Assembly: GCA_052146815.1 (NCBI GenBank) | Contig: JBKQMG010000284.1 | Location: 1 to 29,116 of the forward strand | Length of the DNA stretch: 29,116 nt | DNA from: DATJZH01 sp052146815 | GTDB lineage: Bacteria > Actinomycetota > Actinomycetes > Streptosporangiales > Streptosporangiaceae | Reading direction: 5' to 3' | Shown here: positions 1 through 9,049 of the stretch, piece after piece | Layout of the letters: every line of letters begins with the position of its first letter | Position numbering within the stretch: the stretch's first letter is position 1 | Made by a program: the position numbers and the translations under genes | Notes under the pieces: generated by a model | Seen by the model: the letters and a program-made list of their open reading frames with translations, nothing else | The model's database searches: none | Told to the model about the DNA's origin: nothing

Positions 1-24
1 GCGGCGGGTGCGCAGACCCGCCGC
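1..24. terminator. GC-rich hairpin at the left edge, possible terminator
   Basis: A perfect 9-bp inverted repeat (GCGGCGGGT at 1-9 and ACCCGCCGC at 16-24) encloses a 6-nt loop. No T-tract follows on either strand within the window, so this is only a candidate intrinsic terminator for a gene lying to the left. Bases 25-165 show no coding signal. Confidence 0.3.
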
Positions 25-165
25 CGGGCCCCTGGTGCTCAGGAACCCCGTTCAGCGGGCCGGGCGCAGCCAGCCGACGCGTAGTGTGCCCGCCAGCGGG
101 AATGCTTTCCGATCTGGGGCGCCGCACGGGAAAGCGGCGGCACGTTCACCAGGGGAATCGCAGAA

Positions 166-1482
166 GTGACGCAGCCACAGGTATCCGCGCTCGGCGCGGA
201 GGCGTCCCGCGGCTACCGGCGCGCCTGGGCCGCCGAGCGGCTGGCCGACAGCTTCTGGGTGATTCCCGCCCTGTTCCTGGTCGCAGGCGCGGGCCTCGCG
301 GCGGTAACGGTCAACGCACGCAGCCTCGGCGTGCCGGTCGCCCTGCGTGTCGGGCCGCCGGTCAATCCGGGTGAGGCGGCGAGCGTCCTCGGGATCGTTG
401 CCACGTCCACGCTGACGTTTCTCGGCGTTGTTTTCACGCTGACTCTGGTGGCCCTGCAGCTGGCGAGCTCCCAGCTCTCGCCGCGGGTGCTGCGGATGTT
501 CGTCAGGTCGGGCGTCACCAAGGTGGCCTTCGGCATCTTGCTGGCGACCTTCTCATTCTCGGTCGCGTTCCTGGTGCTGGAAGGCGGCCATGGAACCGAG
601 GCCGACTCGCGGGGCGTGGCCGTGGTGATGGTGCTGGTGTCGGCCAGCCTGATCGTCTTCATCGGCTACGTCGCCAAGACCATGAAGCTGCTGCAGGTCA
701 GCTGGGTCATCACCGGGGTAGCGGACTTGACCCGCAAGGCGGTCAGCCGCTACTTCCCCCTGCCGGAGGCTTACCTGCCCGCCGATGCGCCAGTCCTGTC
801 GGGCCAGGCGGTCACGATCCGGCTCCCCGCCCGGCGCCGCAAGACGCTCGGCGTGCTGCAGGGCGTCGACCACCGGCGCCTCGCCGAGCTGGCCAGGCGC
901 CACGACTGCGTCTTCGAGCTGCTGGCCCGGGTGGGCGAGTACGTGCCGACCCAGGGGGCGATCGTGGCCGTCCACGGCCCGCCTCCGCCTTCCGGCCAGG
1001 CGCCGGCCAGCCAGGTGCTGGCCAGCATCAATGTCGGCCGCTCCCGGACGCTGTATCAGGATCCCGCGTTCGGGCTGCGGCAGCTGGTGGACATCGCCAT
1101 CCAGGCGCTGTCGCCGGCCGTCAACCAGCCGACGACGGCCACCCAGGTCATCGACCGGATCGAGGACATCCTGCTGCGAATCGCCGCCCGCCCGGCCCTG
1201 ACCGGCTATTTTGCCGACAGCACAGGGCGGATCCGGCTGACTCAGCCCGTCACCGGGTGGGATGAGCTCCTGGACCTGGCGTTCACCGAGATCACCGATT
1301 ACGGGTCGCGCTCCACCCAGGTCGTGCGGCGGCTGCTGGCCGCGTACGCAGTGCTGGAGCATGCCGCCGGACCGGGCCGGCGGCCGGGCCTGCAGCAGCG
1401 CCGGACCCGGCTCCTCGCCGAGGCAGCGAGCCACGGCATCCAGCGGCGCGACGCGCGGGCCGACGCGCTCGGGCTCGGCTAG
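166..1482 (+). CDS. DUF2254 family membrane protein
   Basis: A 438-aa integral membrane protein of the DUF2254 family, whose molecular function is unknown. About four transmembrane segments lie in the N-terminal half (roughly residues 30-50, 72-98, 119-139 and 150-170). The family's characteristic stretch between segments two and three, QLASSQLSPRVLR at about 98-110, is well preserved. The C-terminal ~260 residues are soluble and probably cytoplasmic. The GTG start is supported by the purine-rich AGGGGAA about 8 nt upstream. The stop lies 12 nt before the antiporter start, so the two genes are probably co-transcribed. This hints at a shared role in ion homeostasis or envelope stress, but that is inference from neighbourhood only. 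Confidence 0.85.
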   Translation: MTQPQVSALGAEASRGYRRAWAAERLADSFWVIPALFLVAGAGLAAVTVNARSLGVPVALRVGPPVNPGEAASVLGIVATSTLTFLGVVFTLTLVALQLASSQLSPRVLRMFVRSGVTKVAFGILLATFSFSVAFLVLEGGHGTEADSRGVAVVMVLVSASLIVFIGYVAKTMKLLQVSWVITGVADLTRKAVSRYFPLPEAYLPADAPVLSGQAVTIRLPARRRKTLGVLQGVDHRRLAELARRHDCVFELLARVGEYVPTQGAIVAVHGPPPPSGQAPASQVLASINVGRSRTLYQDPAFGLRQLVDIAIQALSPAVNQPTTATQVIDRIEDILLRIAARPALTGYFADSTGRIRLTQPVTGWDELLDLAFTEITDYGSRSTQVVRRLLAAYAVLEHAAGPGRRPGLQQRRTRLLAEAASHGIQRRDARADALGLG

Positions 1483-1494
1483 GGAGACGCGGGC

Positions 1495-2721
1495 ATGGAC
1501 AAGACCGGACTGGAGACTCTGCTGGCGGTAGCGGTGGCCGCGGCGCTGGCGCCGATGATCGCGGCGGCGCTGCCGAAGTCCCGGGTCCCCCAGGTGGTCA
1601 TCCTGATCCTGCTCGGCATCCTGATCGGCCCGGACGGGCTCGGTCTCGCCGACCGCGGCAGTATCCCGCTGCTGTCCAGCATCGGGCTGGGCTTCCTGTT
1701 CCTGCTGGCCGGCTACGAGCTGCAGCCCCGGCTGCTGCGCCAGCGGCCGGGCAGGCTGGCCATCTACGGCTGGGGCATCAGCGCGATCCTGGCGCTGGTG
1801 GTGACGGCGGGCCTGGCTGCCATCGGCCAGGTGCATGACTTCGTCCCGATCGCCCTGGCCCTGACCACGACGGCGCTCGGCACGCTGCTGCCCATCCTGG
1901 GTGAGAATGGCATGCTCAACGGGAAGTTCGGGCAGCATGTGCTCGCCGCGGGAGCCGTGGGCGAGCTGTTCCCGATCATCGCGATCTCCCTGTTCCTCAC
2001 CAGGCGCAGCCAGTTCGTGGCGATCGCGTCGCTGCTGGCCGTCGGGGTGGCGGCGGTCATCCTGGCCCTGCTCCCCCGGCTGTTCGGGGAGGCGAAGCTG
2101 CGGCAGGTCATCGAGCAGGGCCGCCGCGCCACCGCGCAGACCACGCTGCGCATCTCTATCGTGCTGCTGCTCGTCCTGCTGGTCGCCGCCGAGCGCTTCG
2201 GCCTGGACGTGGTCCTCGGCGCGATGCTGGCCGGGATGGTGCTGCGCAGCTGGACGTCCAAGATCGGCGTGGACGTCACCCCGCTCGAGGGCAAGCTGGA
2301 CGCCGTCGGCTACGGCCTGTTCATCCCGATCTTCTTCGTGGTTTCCGGGATGACGCTGGACGTCGCCGCGATCCTGCGCGACCCGCTGCGGATGGTGGCC
2401 TTCCTGATCCTGCTGCTGATCGTCCGGGGCCTGCCGTCGCTGCTGATCTACCGCCGGGTGCTGCCGCTGCCGCAACGCGTCGAGATGATCTTCATTACGG
2501 CGACCACGATGCCGCTGCTCATCGCCCTGGCCGAGATCGGCCAGCAGGACGGGGTCATGCTTCCCGCGAACGCGGCGGCTATGGTCGGCGCCGGCGTGCT
2601 GTCGGTGCTGATCTATCCCTCGATCGCCGCGATGCTGGCCAGCAAGTACAGCCACCTGCGCGCTCCGGCCGCTGAGATCGTGATCGACCCGCTGGCGGAG
2701 GGAGATGCCACCGGCGGCTAG
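1495..2721 (+). CDS. Cation:proton antiporter (CPA2/KefB-like), membrane domain only
   Basis: A 408-aa polytopic membrane protein with about 11-12 hydrophobic segments, resembling the Na+(K+)/H+ exchanger domain of the monovalent cation:proton antiporter-2 family. Family hallmarks are GPDGLGL at 45-51, the GLGFLFLLAGYEL stretch at 64-76, TTTALGTLLPIL at about 124-135, and a later FGLDVVLGAMLAG segment whose acidic residue sits in the core exchanger region. The protein ends after the membrane domain with a short tail and has no TrkA-N/RCK domain, so NAD or nucleotide gating as in KefC is not expected unless a separate subunit provides it. The ATG start follows GGGAG at close spacing. It is probably in an operon with the DUF2254 gene 12 nt upstream and converges on the thiolase. 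Ion specificity cannot be read from the sequence. Confidence 0.85.
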   Translation: MDKTGLETLLAVAVAAALAPMIAAALPKSRVPQVVILILLGILIGPDGLGLADRGSIPLLSSIGLGFLFLLAGYELQPRLLRQRPGRLAIYGWGISAILALVVTAGLAAIGQVHDFVPIALALTTTALGTLLPILGENGMLNGKFGQHVLAAGAVGELFPIIAISLFLTRRSQFVAIASLLAVGVAAVILALLPRLFGEAKLRQVIEQGRRATAQTTLRISIVLLLVLLVAAERFGLDVVLGAMLAGMVLRSWTSKIGVDVTPLEGKLDAVGYGLFIPIFFVVSGMTLDVAAILRDPLRMVAFLILLLIVRGLPSLLIYRRVLPLPQRVEMIFITATTMPLLIALAEIGQQDGVMLPANAAAMVGAGVLSVLIYPSIAAMLASKYSHLRAPAAEIVIDPLAEGDATGG

Positions 2722-2755
2722 CGGTCCCGGCCGGCCAGGCCCGTGCCGTCGCTGG

Positions 2756-3958
<1,203 letters not shown>

Positions 3959-4106
3959 CGGCGCCTCCAGGGGAACCAGGTGTGAGCAGGGGGCCGGGGC
4001 GGCCGCTGCAGGCCGTCACCAGCCACCGAGACTACCCGCGCCAAAACGGGAATCCCGCCCCCGTCACGGCCCTTCCGCCCGCCAGCATGACGTGGCACGG
4101 GGCCGC

Positions 4107-4418
4107 TCACCAGGCCGGTGCCGAGCCCCGGCCAGCGGTCCGCTCGCCGATGAAGTCCGCCAGCGCGTCCAGCGTGGCGAGCGCGCTGAGGTTCAGGTCC
4201 TCCGCGGCCACATCCACGCCGAACACGCGCTGGACCTGCCGCAGCAGCAAGGTGGCTCGCAGCGAGTCCAGCCCCGCGCCGGTGGCCAGCAGCGGGGTAT
4301 CCGCGGGGATGGCCAGCATCTCGTCGCTGCCGGTGATGTGGGCCAGCATCTGCCGCAGCACGTCCGGCACTGGCGGCGGGGCCTGACTGCCCGCGCTGAT
4401 GTTCTGTCCCGCGCTCAT
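4107..4418 (-). CDS. Free-standing acyl carrier protein
   Basis: A 103-aa acyl carrier protein that would carry an acyl group as a thioester on a 4'-phosphopantetheine arm. The attachment serine is Ser52 in the GAGLDSLRA motif, followed by the usual helix II/III pattern (LLLRQVQRVFGVDV, then LSALATLDALADFI). The first ~18 residues are a flexible Gly/Ser/Ala/Pro-rich leader. The ATG overlaps the stop of the FkbH-like gene in an ATGA arrangement, so translation is probably coupled and the pair is likely a loading enzyme with its dedicated carrier. It is not the fatty-acid-synthase ACP by context, since no fab genes are near. A peptidyl carrier cannot be excluded by sequence, but the DSL motif and FkbH partnership favour an acyl carrier. 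Confidence 0.88.
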   Translation of the reverse strand: MSAGQNISAGSQAPPPVPDVLRQMLAHITGSDEMLAIPADTPLLATGAGLDSLRATLLLRQVQRVFGVDVAAEDLNLSALATLDALADFIGERTAGRGSAPAW

Positions 4419-5563
4419 GCTCTCTCCTGCGCTGGTCCGTCCTGCGCGGTCGCGTCGCGCACCCAGTCGGCCAGCGCGGGCAGCGCCCCGGCGACCTCGC
4501 GGCGGAACAGTGCGCTGGCTGCCGCGCCGACTGCGTTCTCGCCGCCGTCCTCGCCCGCTCCCTCGCCGCCGGACCCGCATTCCCTGCCGGGCGATTCGGC
4601 CCGGAAGCCTGCTGCGACCAGCGCCACCCGCAGCGGCACGTTGCGCGAGGTGAGACGGCACGCCGCCGCCACCTCGACGGCGCCGTCGGCTGCGGCGGCC
4701 CGGCACAGCCAGGCCAGCAGCGCGTCGATCACGCCCCGGCCCATGGCCCGGCAGGACATCATGATCAGCGCGGCGGTCCAGGTCCTTGGCGTGCCGGTCT
4801 GGGGAGCGCCGGTCTTGGCAGCGCCGGTCTCGATGACGCAGGCCCCGACCACGCCGTCGTCGCCGTAGCGGTCCGACAGCCGCAGCGCGATGACCAGGTG
4901 CTCGCGGGAACCCGCCAGCTCCGCCAGTGCCTGCGCGCTGAGCTGCTCCCCGGCCGAGTTGAACTGGTGCGTGCGAACCGACAGCTCATGCAGCCGGTCC
5001 GCGTCGGCCAGCGTCGCCTGCTCGATCACCAGCGCGGTGCCGCTGCGGCGCAGGAACTCATCGCGGGAGCCGCCGAAGGCCCGTGCCTCCTCCTCTCGCC
5101 GGCGCCGCTGCGCATACAGGTGCCCCCGGCGCCTGGCCTCGTCCGTCACCACCGCCGGGCGGAACTGCGGCCAGGAGGGCGCCTCCGACGCGTCCTCCGG
5201 CGACAAGACCAGCACCTCGGGCAGCGCGGCTGACACCTCGGCGCGCTCGATCGGCTCATCGTCGACGAAGGCCACGGCGTCGGACCCGATGTTCAGGTCG
5301 TCGATGATCCGGCGGATCGCCGCCGGTTTCGGGTCCCAGCCGCATTCGGCGGCGGCGAACTCGGTTCCGGTGACCTGCGCGGCGTAGCGGGCAGCCTCAG
5401 GCGGGTTGCGGCTGGCGATCGCGTGCACGATGCCGCGGCCGGCGAGCTCACGCAGGACGCCGAGCATCTGCGGGTCGGGCGCAGGCCGGCTCGCCGGGTC
5501 AGATTCCAGGAAGACCCCGTCCAGCAGGGTGTTGTCGAGGTCCCAGATGACGCACTTGATCAC
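4415..5563 (-). CDS. FkbH-like protein: HAD-IIIC phosphatase fused to GNAT-like domain (putative glyceryl-ACP loader)
   Basis: A 382-aa two-domain protein. Residues about 1-165 form a HAD domain starting immediately with motif I, IWDLDNTLLDG (Asp8, Asp10), then AIASRNPPEAA, the lysine motif WDPKPAAIRRI and the acidic motif VAFVDDEPIERAEV. The C-terminal half is a GNAT-like acyltransferase domain ending with the family-typical CRAMGRGVIDALLAWL. Characterised FkbH-type enzymes dephosphorylate 1,3-bisphosphoglycerate and load the glyceryl group onto ACP, giving glyceryl-S-ACP for methoxymalonyl or tetronate units. The methoxymalonate partners (FkbG, FkbI, FkbK) are absent. The GTG start is chosen because it overlaps the upstream stop (GTGA) and begins the conserved domain at residue 2. 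A long upstream extension in this frame, to 5908, only shadows the preceding gene. Confidence 0.87.
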   Translation of the reverse strand: MIKCVIWDLDNTLLDGVFLESDPASRPAPDPQMLGVLRELAGRGIVHAIASRNPPEAARYAAQVTGTEFAAAECGWDPKPAAIRRIIDDLNIGSDAVAFVDDEPIERAEVSAALPEVLVLSPEDASEAPSWPQFRPAVVTDEARRRGHLYAQRRRREEEARAFGGSRDEFLRRSGTALVIEQATLADADRLHELSVRTHQFNSAGEQLSAQALAELAGSREHLVIALRLSDRYGDDGVVGACVIETGAAKTGAPQTGTPRTWTAALIMMSCRAMGRGVIDALLAWLCRAAAADGAVEVAAACRLTSRNVPLRVALVAAGFRAESPGRECGSGGEGAGEDGGENAVGAAASALFRREVAGALPALADWVRDATAQDGPAQERA

Positions 5564-6198
5564 GACGGCCGCGCCTGCCCGGCCGGGCCGCTGCCCTCCT
5601 GGCCGCTGCCCTCCTGGCCGGCGCGGTCCGGGCCGGCGCCATCGGCGGCGGGCTGGCCTGTCGTCCGCCGTTCCATGGTGAGGTGCGCGGCCTCGAAGCC
5701 GAACTTCCGGTACAGGGCCCGCATTCCGAGGTTGGCGGCGTGCACCTTGCCAGTCAGCCGGCCGAGCCCGCCGCGGTCGGCCGCGTCGATGACCGCGGCG
5801 AGCAGCAGCTCCCCGATCAGGCTGCGATCGGGCACGTCGGCCACCGCCAGCGACCGGAAATTGCCGTAGCGCTCCCCCGTCAGCGAGTTGGTGCGCGCCG
5901 ATAGCCACGCCCAGCCGAGCGGAGTCCGCGGCGCGTCCGCAGCGACCGCGACCAGCGTGATCTCGCCAGCCTTGCCGAGGGCGCCGGCGACGCGCTTTCG
6001 GTGCAGCGCCGGGTCAGTGATGGCCTCGTCGGCGAACGAGACGACGGCGATCTCGATCTCGTAGGCCGCGATGGCGTCCAGATCCTCCGCCTCCGCGGCC
6101 CGGATGAGATAGTCGGCCCCGGCGCCCGGACCGCCGCTGCCCGCCTCGCCACTGCCGCTCAACGGGATGCCGCTGCTGGCCTGGCCGCTGCCGCTCAT
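5560..6198 (-). CDS. GNAT family N-acyltransferase
   Basis: A 212-aa protein with a GNAT-type acyltransferase core at about residues 30-180: YLIRAAEAEDLDAIAAYE at the start, a TPLGWAWLSAR strand, then FRSLAVADVPDRSLIGELLLA in the acyl-CoA-binding region, and the typical NLGMRALYRKFGFE near the end of the fold. The N-terminal ~28 residues (Gly/Ser-rich) and C-terminal ~30 residues (with a short GQEGS repeat) look disordered. The start is set by an ATGA overlap with the aminopropyltransferase gene; the end overlaps the FkbH-like GTG. GNAT enzymes usually move an acyl group from CoA to an amine. Next to polyamine genes, a polyamine or polyamine-conjugate N-acyltransferase is an attractive reading, but no residue proves the substrate. 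Confidence 0.82.
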   Translation of the reverse strand: MSGSGQASSGIPLSGSGEAGSGGPGAGADYLIRAAEAEDLDAIAAYEIEIAVVSFADEAITDPALHRKRVAGALGKAGEITLVAVAADAPRTPLGWAWLSARTNSLTGERYGNFRSLAVADVPDRSLIGELLLAAVIDAADRGGLGRLTGKVHAANLGMRALYRKFGFEAAHLTMERRTTGQPAADGAGPDRAGQEGSGQEGSGPAGQARPS

Positions 6199-7391
6199 CG
6201 GGCCGCTCCCGCGGAGCGGGGATGCAGCGGCATCGGCCGGAAGAGAGTGCCGCCGCACTGCGGGCAGCCGCTGGCCTGCAGATCGGCGATCCGCTTCCAC
6301 GGGCTGGTCACGCCATCGTGGCTGCCGGGTCCCACCTGGTGCACGGCCCGGCAGCCCGCGCACCGGTACGGGCGGGTGGCCGCGGCGCGCTGGTCGGCGG
6401 TGTACAGGGGGCCGGTGTGCTCGCCGTCGATCAGCGGACGGCCGCCCGCGGCGCTGCGCAGGTGGTACAGGTTGCTGGTGCCGGCCAGGATCCCGGCGCC
6501 CTCGTACTCGTTGAAGCCCGGCCAGAGCGAGCGGATAGCCAGCCCGAGACCCGCGATGATCTCCTGCGTGCGCAGGGTGTCCGCCGGGCGGCGGCTGCCG
6601 AAGGAGAAGAAGACATGCTGGCCCGGCTCGGGATCCAGCGCCGAGACCGCTCGCGACAGGAACAGCTCGGCGCCGGCCACGGTGTACGGAGGGTCGGTGC
6701 ACGCGACGTCAAAACTGCCGTGCAGGCTCTCCGGCAGCGGCCGGCGCAGATCGTGCTCGATGAACTCGGCAGTATTGCCCCGCGCAGCAACCTGCTGGGC
6801 CGCCCAGGCCAGGACGTCCGGATCAGTGTCGACCACGGTGAGCCGCCGCGGTGCGCCAGCCGCCCCGCGGGCGGCGGCGAACCGGGCAATCGCCACCGAG
6901 ACAAGATCGTCGTCGCCGAGCAGCAGGATCCGCTTCCCGGCCAGGGCACCGGCCTCGTGCATCCGCAGTACCCGGTAGATCTTGGTCGCGATGGTGCAGT
7001 GCGTCTGGTCGAGCTCGCGCTTGGCGTCCGGTCCGCCGCGTGCCGCCTGCTCGAGCTGGCCGGCCAGCCCGGCCAGCTCGGCGGGGATCGCCAGGCCGCG
7101 GCCTTCGCAGCTCGGGCAGCTGCTGGCCAGATCGGGCTGGCCCGCGCCGATGGCCTGGCGGCCCTGCTCGGTGAGGCGGACGGGCCGGGTGTGCTCGACC
7201 ACGTCCCGCTTGCGCAGCTCGTTGCAGGCGGCGGCGACGATCGGCACCGGCAGCTCCGCCATCCGGCTGATGTCGCGGACAGCGACCGGCTCGGCCCGGC
7301 CGATGACGTTCAGGATGTCCCGCACCCCGGACTTTCCCTCGGCAAGCCCCACCGCCGCCGCAACCTCGGCAACGACTGCGTCCACATCCAT
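6195..7391 (-). CDS. bpsA: BpsA-like branched-chain polyamine synthase (aminopropyltransferase, DUF43 family) with C-terminal zinc ribbon
   Basis: A 398-aa member of the family of archaeal N4-bis(aminopropyl)spermidine synthase BpsA, which transfers aminopropyl groups from decarboxylated S-adenosylmethionine to make branched polyamines. A winged-helix-like N-terminal region (about 22-85) is followed by a CPSC motif (92-95). The Rossmann-type catalytic domain has the diagnostic LLLGDDDLVS (157-165) with the catalytic acidic triplet, VVDTDPDVL, and TDPPYT (232-237). After the catalytic fold there is an extra zinc ribbon with CAGC (344-347) and CPQC (376-379), whereas archaeal BpsA ends in an acidic flexible tail. 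It is the first gene of a four-gene overlapping operon, and an 80-bp divergent spacer separates it from speD, which would supply its donor. The family call is strong; product and acceptor are inferred. Confidence 0.85.
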   Translation of the reverse strand: MDVDAVVAEVAAAVGLAEGKSGVRDILNVIGRAEPVAVRDISRMAELPVPIVAAACNELRKRDVVEHTRPVRLTEQGRQAIGAGQPDLASSCPSCEGRGLAIPAELAGLAGQLEQAARGGPDAKRELDQTHCTIATKIYRVLRMHEAGALAGKRILLLGDDDLVSVAIARFAAARGAAGAPRRLTVVDTDPDVLAWAAQQVAARGNTAEFIEHDLRRPLPESLHGSFDVACTDPPYTVAGAELFLSRAVSALDPEPGQHVFFSFGSRRPADTLRTQEIIAGLGLAIRSLWPGFNEYEGAGILAGTSNLYHLRSAAGGRPLIDGEHTGPLYTADQRAAATRPYRCAGCRAVHQVGPGSHDGVTSPWKRIADLQASGCPQCGGTLFRPMPLHPRSAGAAR

Positions 7392-7452
7392 CAGCTGTGT
7401 CTTCGACTCCTGGCCTGCCGTTATGCTGCCATTTCCGCCTGCTCAGCGGGCG

Positions 7453-7458
7453 TACGGT
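7453..7458 (+). promoter_or_regulatory. Candidate -10 element for speD in the divergent speD/bpsA spacer
   Basis: TACGGT fits the actinobacterial TANNNT -10 pattern and lies 13 bp before the ATG at 7472. Transcription would then start at or just before the start codon, giving a leaderless message. This agrees with the absence of a clear ribosome-binding site. No convincing -35 box is visible. The whole spacer (7392-7471) must also hold the bpsA promoter. Confidence 0.3.
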
Positions 7459-7471
7459 ATCCTCCCACATC

Positions 7472-7903
7472 ATGCCCGGCAACCCGGCGGCGCGCGAGTT
7501 CACTGACCTGCGGCGCCGCGAAGCAGCCTCGCCCATGATGCTGTACGCGGTTGACGCAGCAGTCCCGCCCGGGTCCCCGCTGACCGAGCTGGCGCCGCTG
7601 ACCGAGGTCGCCCGCACGGCAGTCCGCGCTGGTGACGGCCACGTCCTCGACACGAGCCACGTGATCTTCCCGAACGGGGCGATCACGCTGGTGCTGATCC
7701 TGGCCGAATCGCACCTGAGCATCCATACCTGGCCGGAGCGCGACCTCATCGCCATCGACTTGTTCAGCTGCGGGGCGATTGACGGCGAGGCGGTCATCAG
7801 CGCACTGACCCGCGACCTGCGGCTGGAATCGGTCGCCGTGCAGCGCATCACGCGAGGCCCGGCCGCGACCTTACGACAGCCCGCCGATGCTGGCGAGCCC
7901 TAG
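7472..7903 (+). CDS. speD: SpeD-like S-adenosylmethionine decarboxylase proenzyme
   Basis: A 143-aa prokaryotic-type (class 1B) AdoMet decarboxylase homologue. Such proteins cleave themselves to create a pyruvoyl cofactor and make decarboxylated AdoMet, the aminopropyl donor. The processing motif LAESHLSIHTWPE is intact: cleavage is expected between Glu79 and Ser80, with His85 and Cys100 (in LFSCG) matching the conserved processing and catalytic residues. The first ~21 residues precede the normal family start; a second in-frame ATG ATG pair at 7535 would give a 122-aa protein of typical length. The upstream ATG is kept because of the candidate -10 box. It is divergent from bpsA, whose product should consume decarboxylated AdoMet. 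Some SpeD homologues have become arginine or ornithine decarboxylases, and sequence alone does not exclude that here. Confidence 0.85.
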   Translation: MPGNPAAREFTDLRRREAASPMMLYAVDAAVPPGSPLTELAPLTEVARTAVRAGDGHVLDTSHVIFPNGAITLVLILAESHLSIHTWPERDLIAIDLFSCGAIDGEAVISALTRDLRLESVAVQRITRGPAATLRQPADAGEP

Positions 7904-8123
7904 CGCCCGGTGAAGGCCCAGAGTGCCCCGTTAAGCTGCCGGTCCCTGCCCGCATGATCGGCTACGCCCGCTTGATGGGCATGTGCGGTGAAGGTCACGT
8001 CCAGGGTAAATGTTACTTCAGGGACGACTGTTAATTTTCTCGCCACTATCACTTCACGTAAGCGACGCGCGTGACCCTGGGTAATTTGACGCCATGAGCG
8101 TTAACGCCGCCTCGCCGCCTGCG

Positions 8124-8164
8124 CCGGGCTCCTTCGAGGCTCTGGATGACTCGAAGGAGCCCGG
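8124..8164. repeat. 15-bp perfect inverted repeat with 11-nt loop in the MFS pseudogene
   Basis: The arm CCGGGCTCCTTCGAG (8124-8138) is exactly reverse-complementary to CTCGAAGGAGCCCGG (8150-8164). The loop is 8139-8149. There is no following T-run. It sits exactly where the transporter's reading frame is first lost, so the right arm probably replaced original coding sequence. Confidence 0.8.
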
Positions 8165-9022
8165 TTCTAGTGGAGGATCATGTTCGTCTCGGGCATGGGG
8201 TTCTTCACCGGCGCCTAAGACCTGTTCGTCATCGGCATCGTGGTCGCGCTGCTCAAGCCGGAGCGGGGGCTGTCGACCAGCCAGATCTCCTGGCTGAACT
8301 CCATCACGCTGCTGGCGTCCGCAGCGGGCGCTCTCGTCTTCGGGCGGGTCGCCGACATCCTCGGCCGTAAGAAGATCTACGGCTGCGAGGTGCTCATCCT
8401 CGCGATCGGGGCGCTGGCGTCGGCCTTCGCGCCTAACTACACCCTTCCTGCTGATCTGCCGGGCTGTCCTCGGCGTCGGCATCGGCGGTGACTACCCGGT
8501 TTCCGCGACGATCATGAGCGAGTACTCGGGCAAGCAGTCGCGCGGGCGGATGGTGGGCCTGGTCTTCGCGATGCAGGGCGCCGGCCTCATCGTCGGCCCG
8601 CTGGTGGCCTCCATTCTGCTCGGCTCGGGCATCTCAGACGACTACGTCCGGCGGATCCTGCTCGCCCTCGGCGCTATTCCCGGCCTGGCCGTTTTCTACC
8701 TGCGGCGCCAGATTCACGAGACGCCCAGGTTCGCGATGGCCGGCGGCGCCGCCGACGAGGCCGAAGCCGCGATCGCGGCTGCCGCCGGCGCCAAGTCGGT
8801 CGAGGGACCTGCCAGGGAGTCCGCGGCCCGCGCCCGCCAGGGAGCCATGGAGGGCTTCCTGGTCCTGGCCAGGAGCAAGCGCATGCTGTGGTGGCTCATC
8901 GGCACGGCCGGCTGCTGGTTCCTGCTCGACTTCGCTTACTACGGCAACACCATTTCGTCGCCGGAGATCCTCAAGCTGCTGAACCCGGGTGCCTCGCTGC
9001 TGCACGAATCCGGGTGCAGCTC

Positions 9023-9049
9023 GCGATCTTCGCGATCTTCGCGATCTTC
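9023..9049 (+). repeat. Triplicated 9-bp tandem repeat in the MFS pseudogene
   Basis: Three exact copies of GCGATCTTC lie in tandem, encoding AIF repeats in the original transporter frame. They adjoin the frameshift near 9010 and look like slippage product in a transmembrane segment. Confidence 0.75.

Noticed and set aside
553..2655. A 700-codon open frame on the minus strand opposite the DUF2254 and antiporter genes
   Set aside because: It is rich in Gln, Arg, Asp and His without any domain, as expected for the antisense of high-GC coding DNA. The plus strand has two clear membrane-protein families.
5564..5908. N-terminal extension of the FkbH-like protein
   Set aside because: It overlaps the GNAT gene in another frame and has no conserved residues. 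The GTG at 5563 forms a GTGA overlap and begins the HAD domain.
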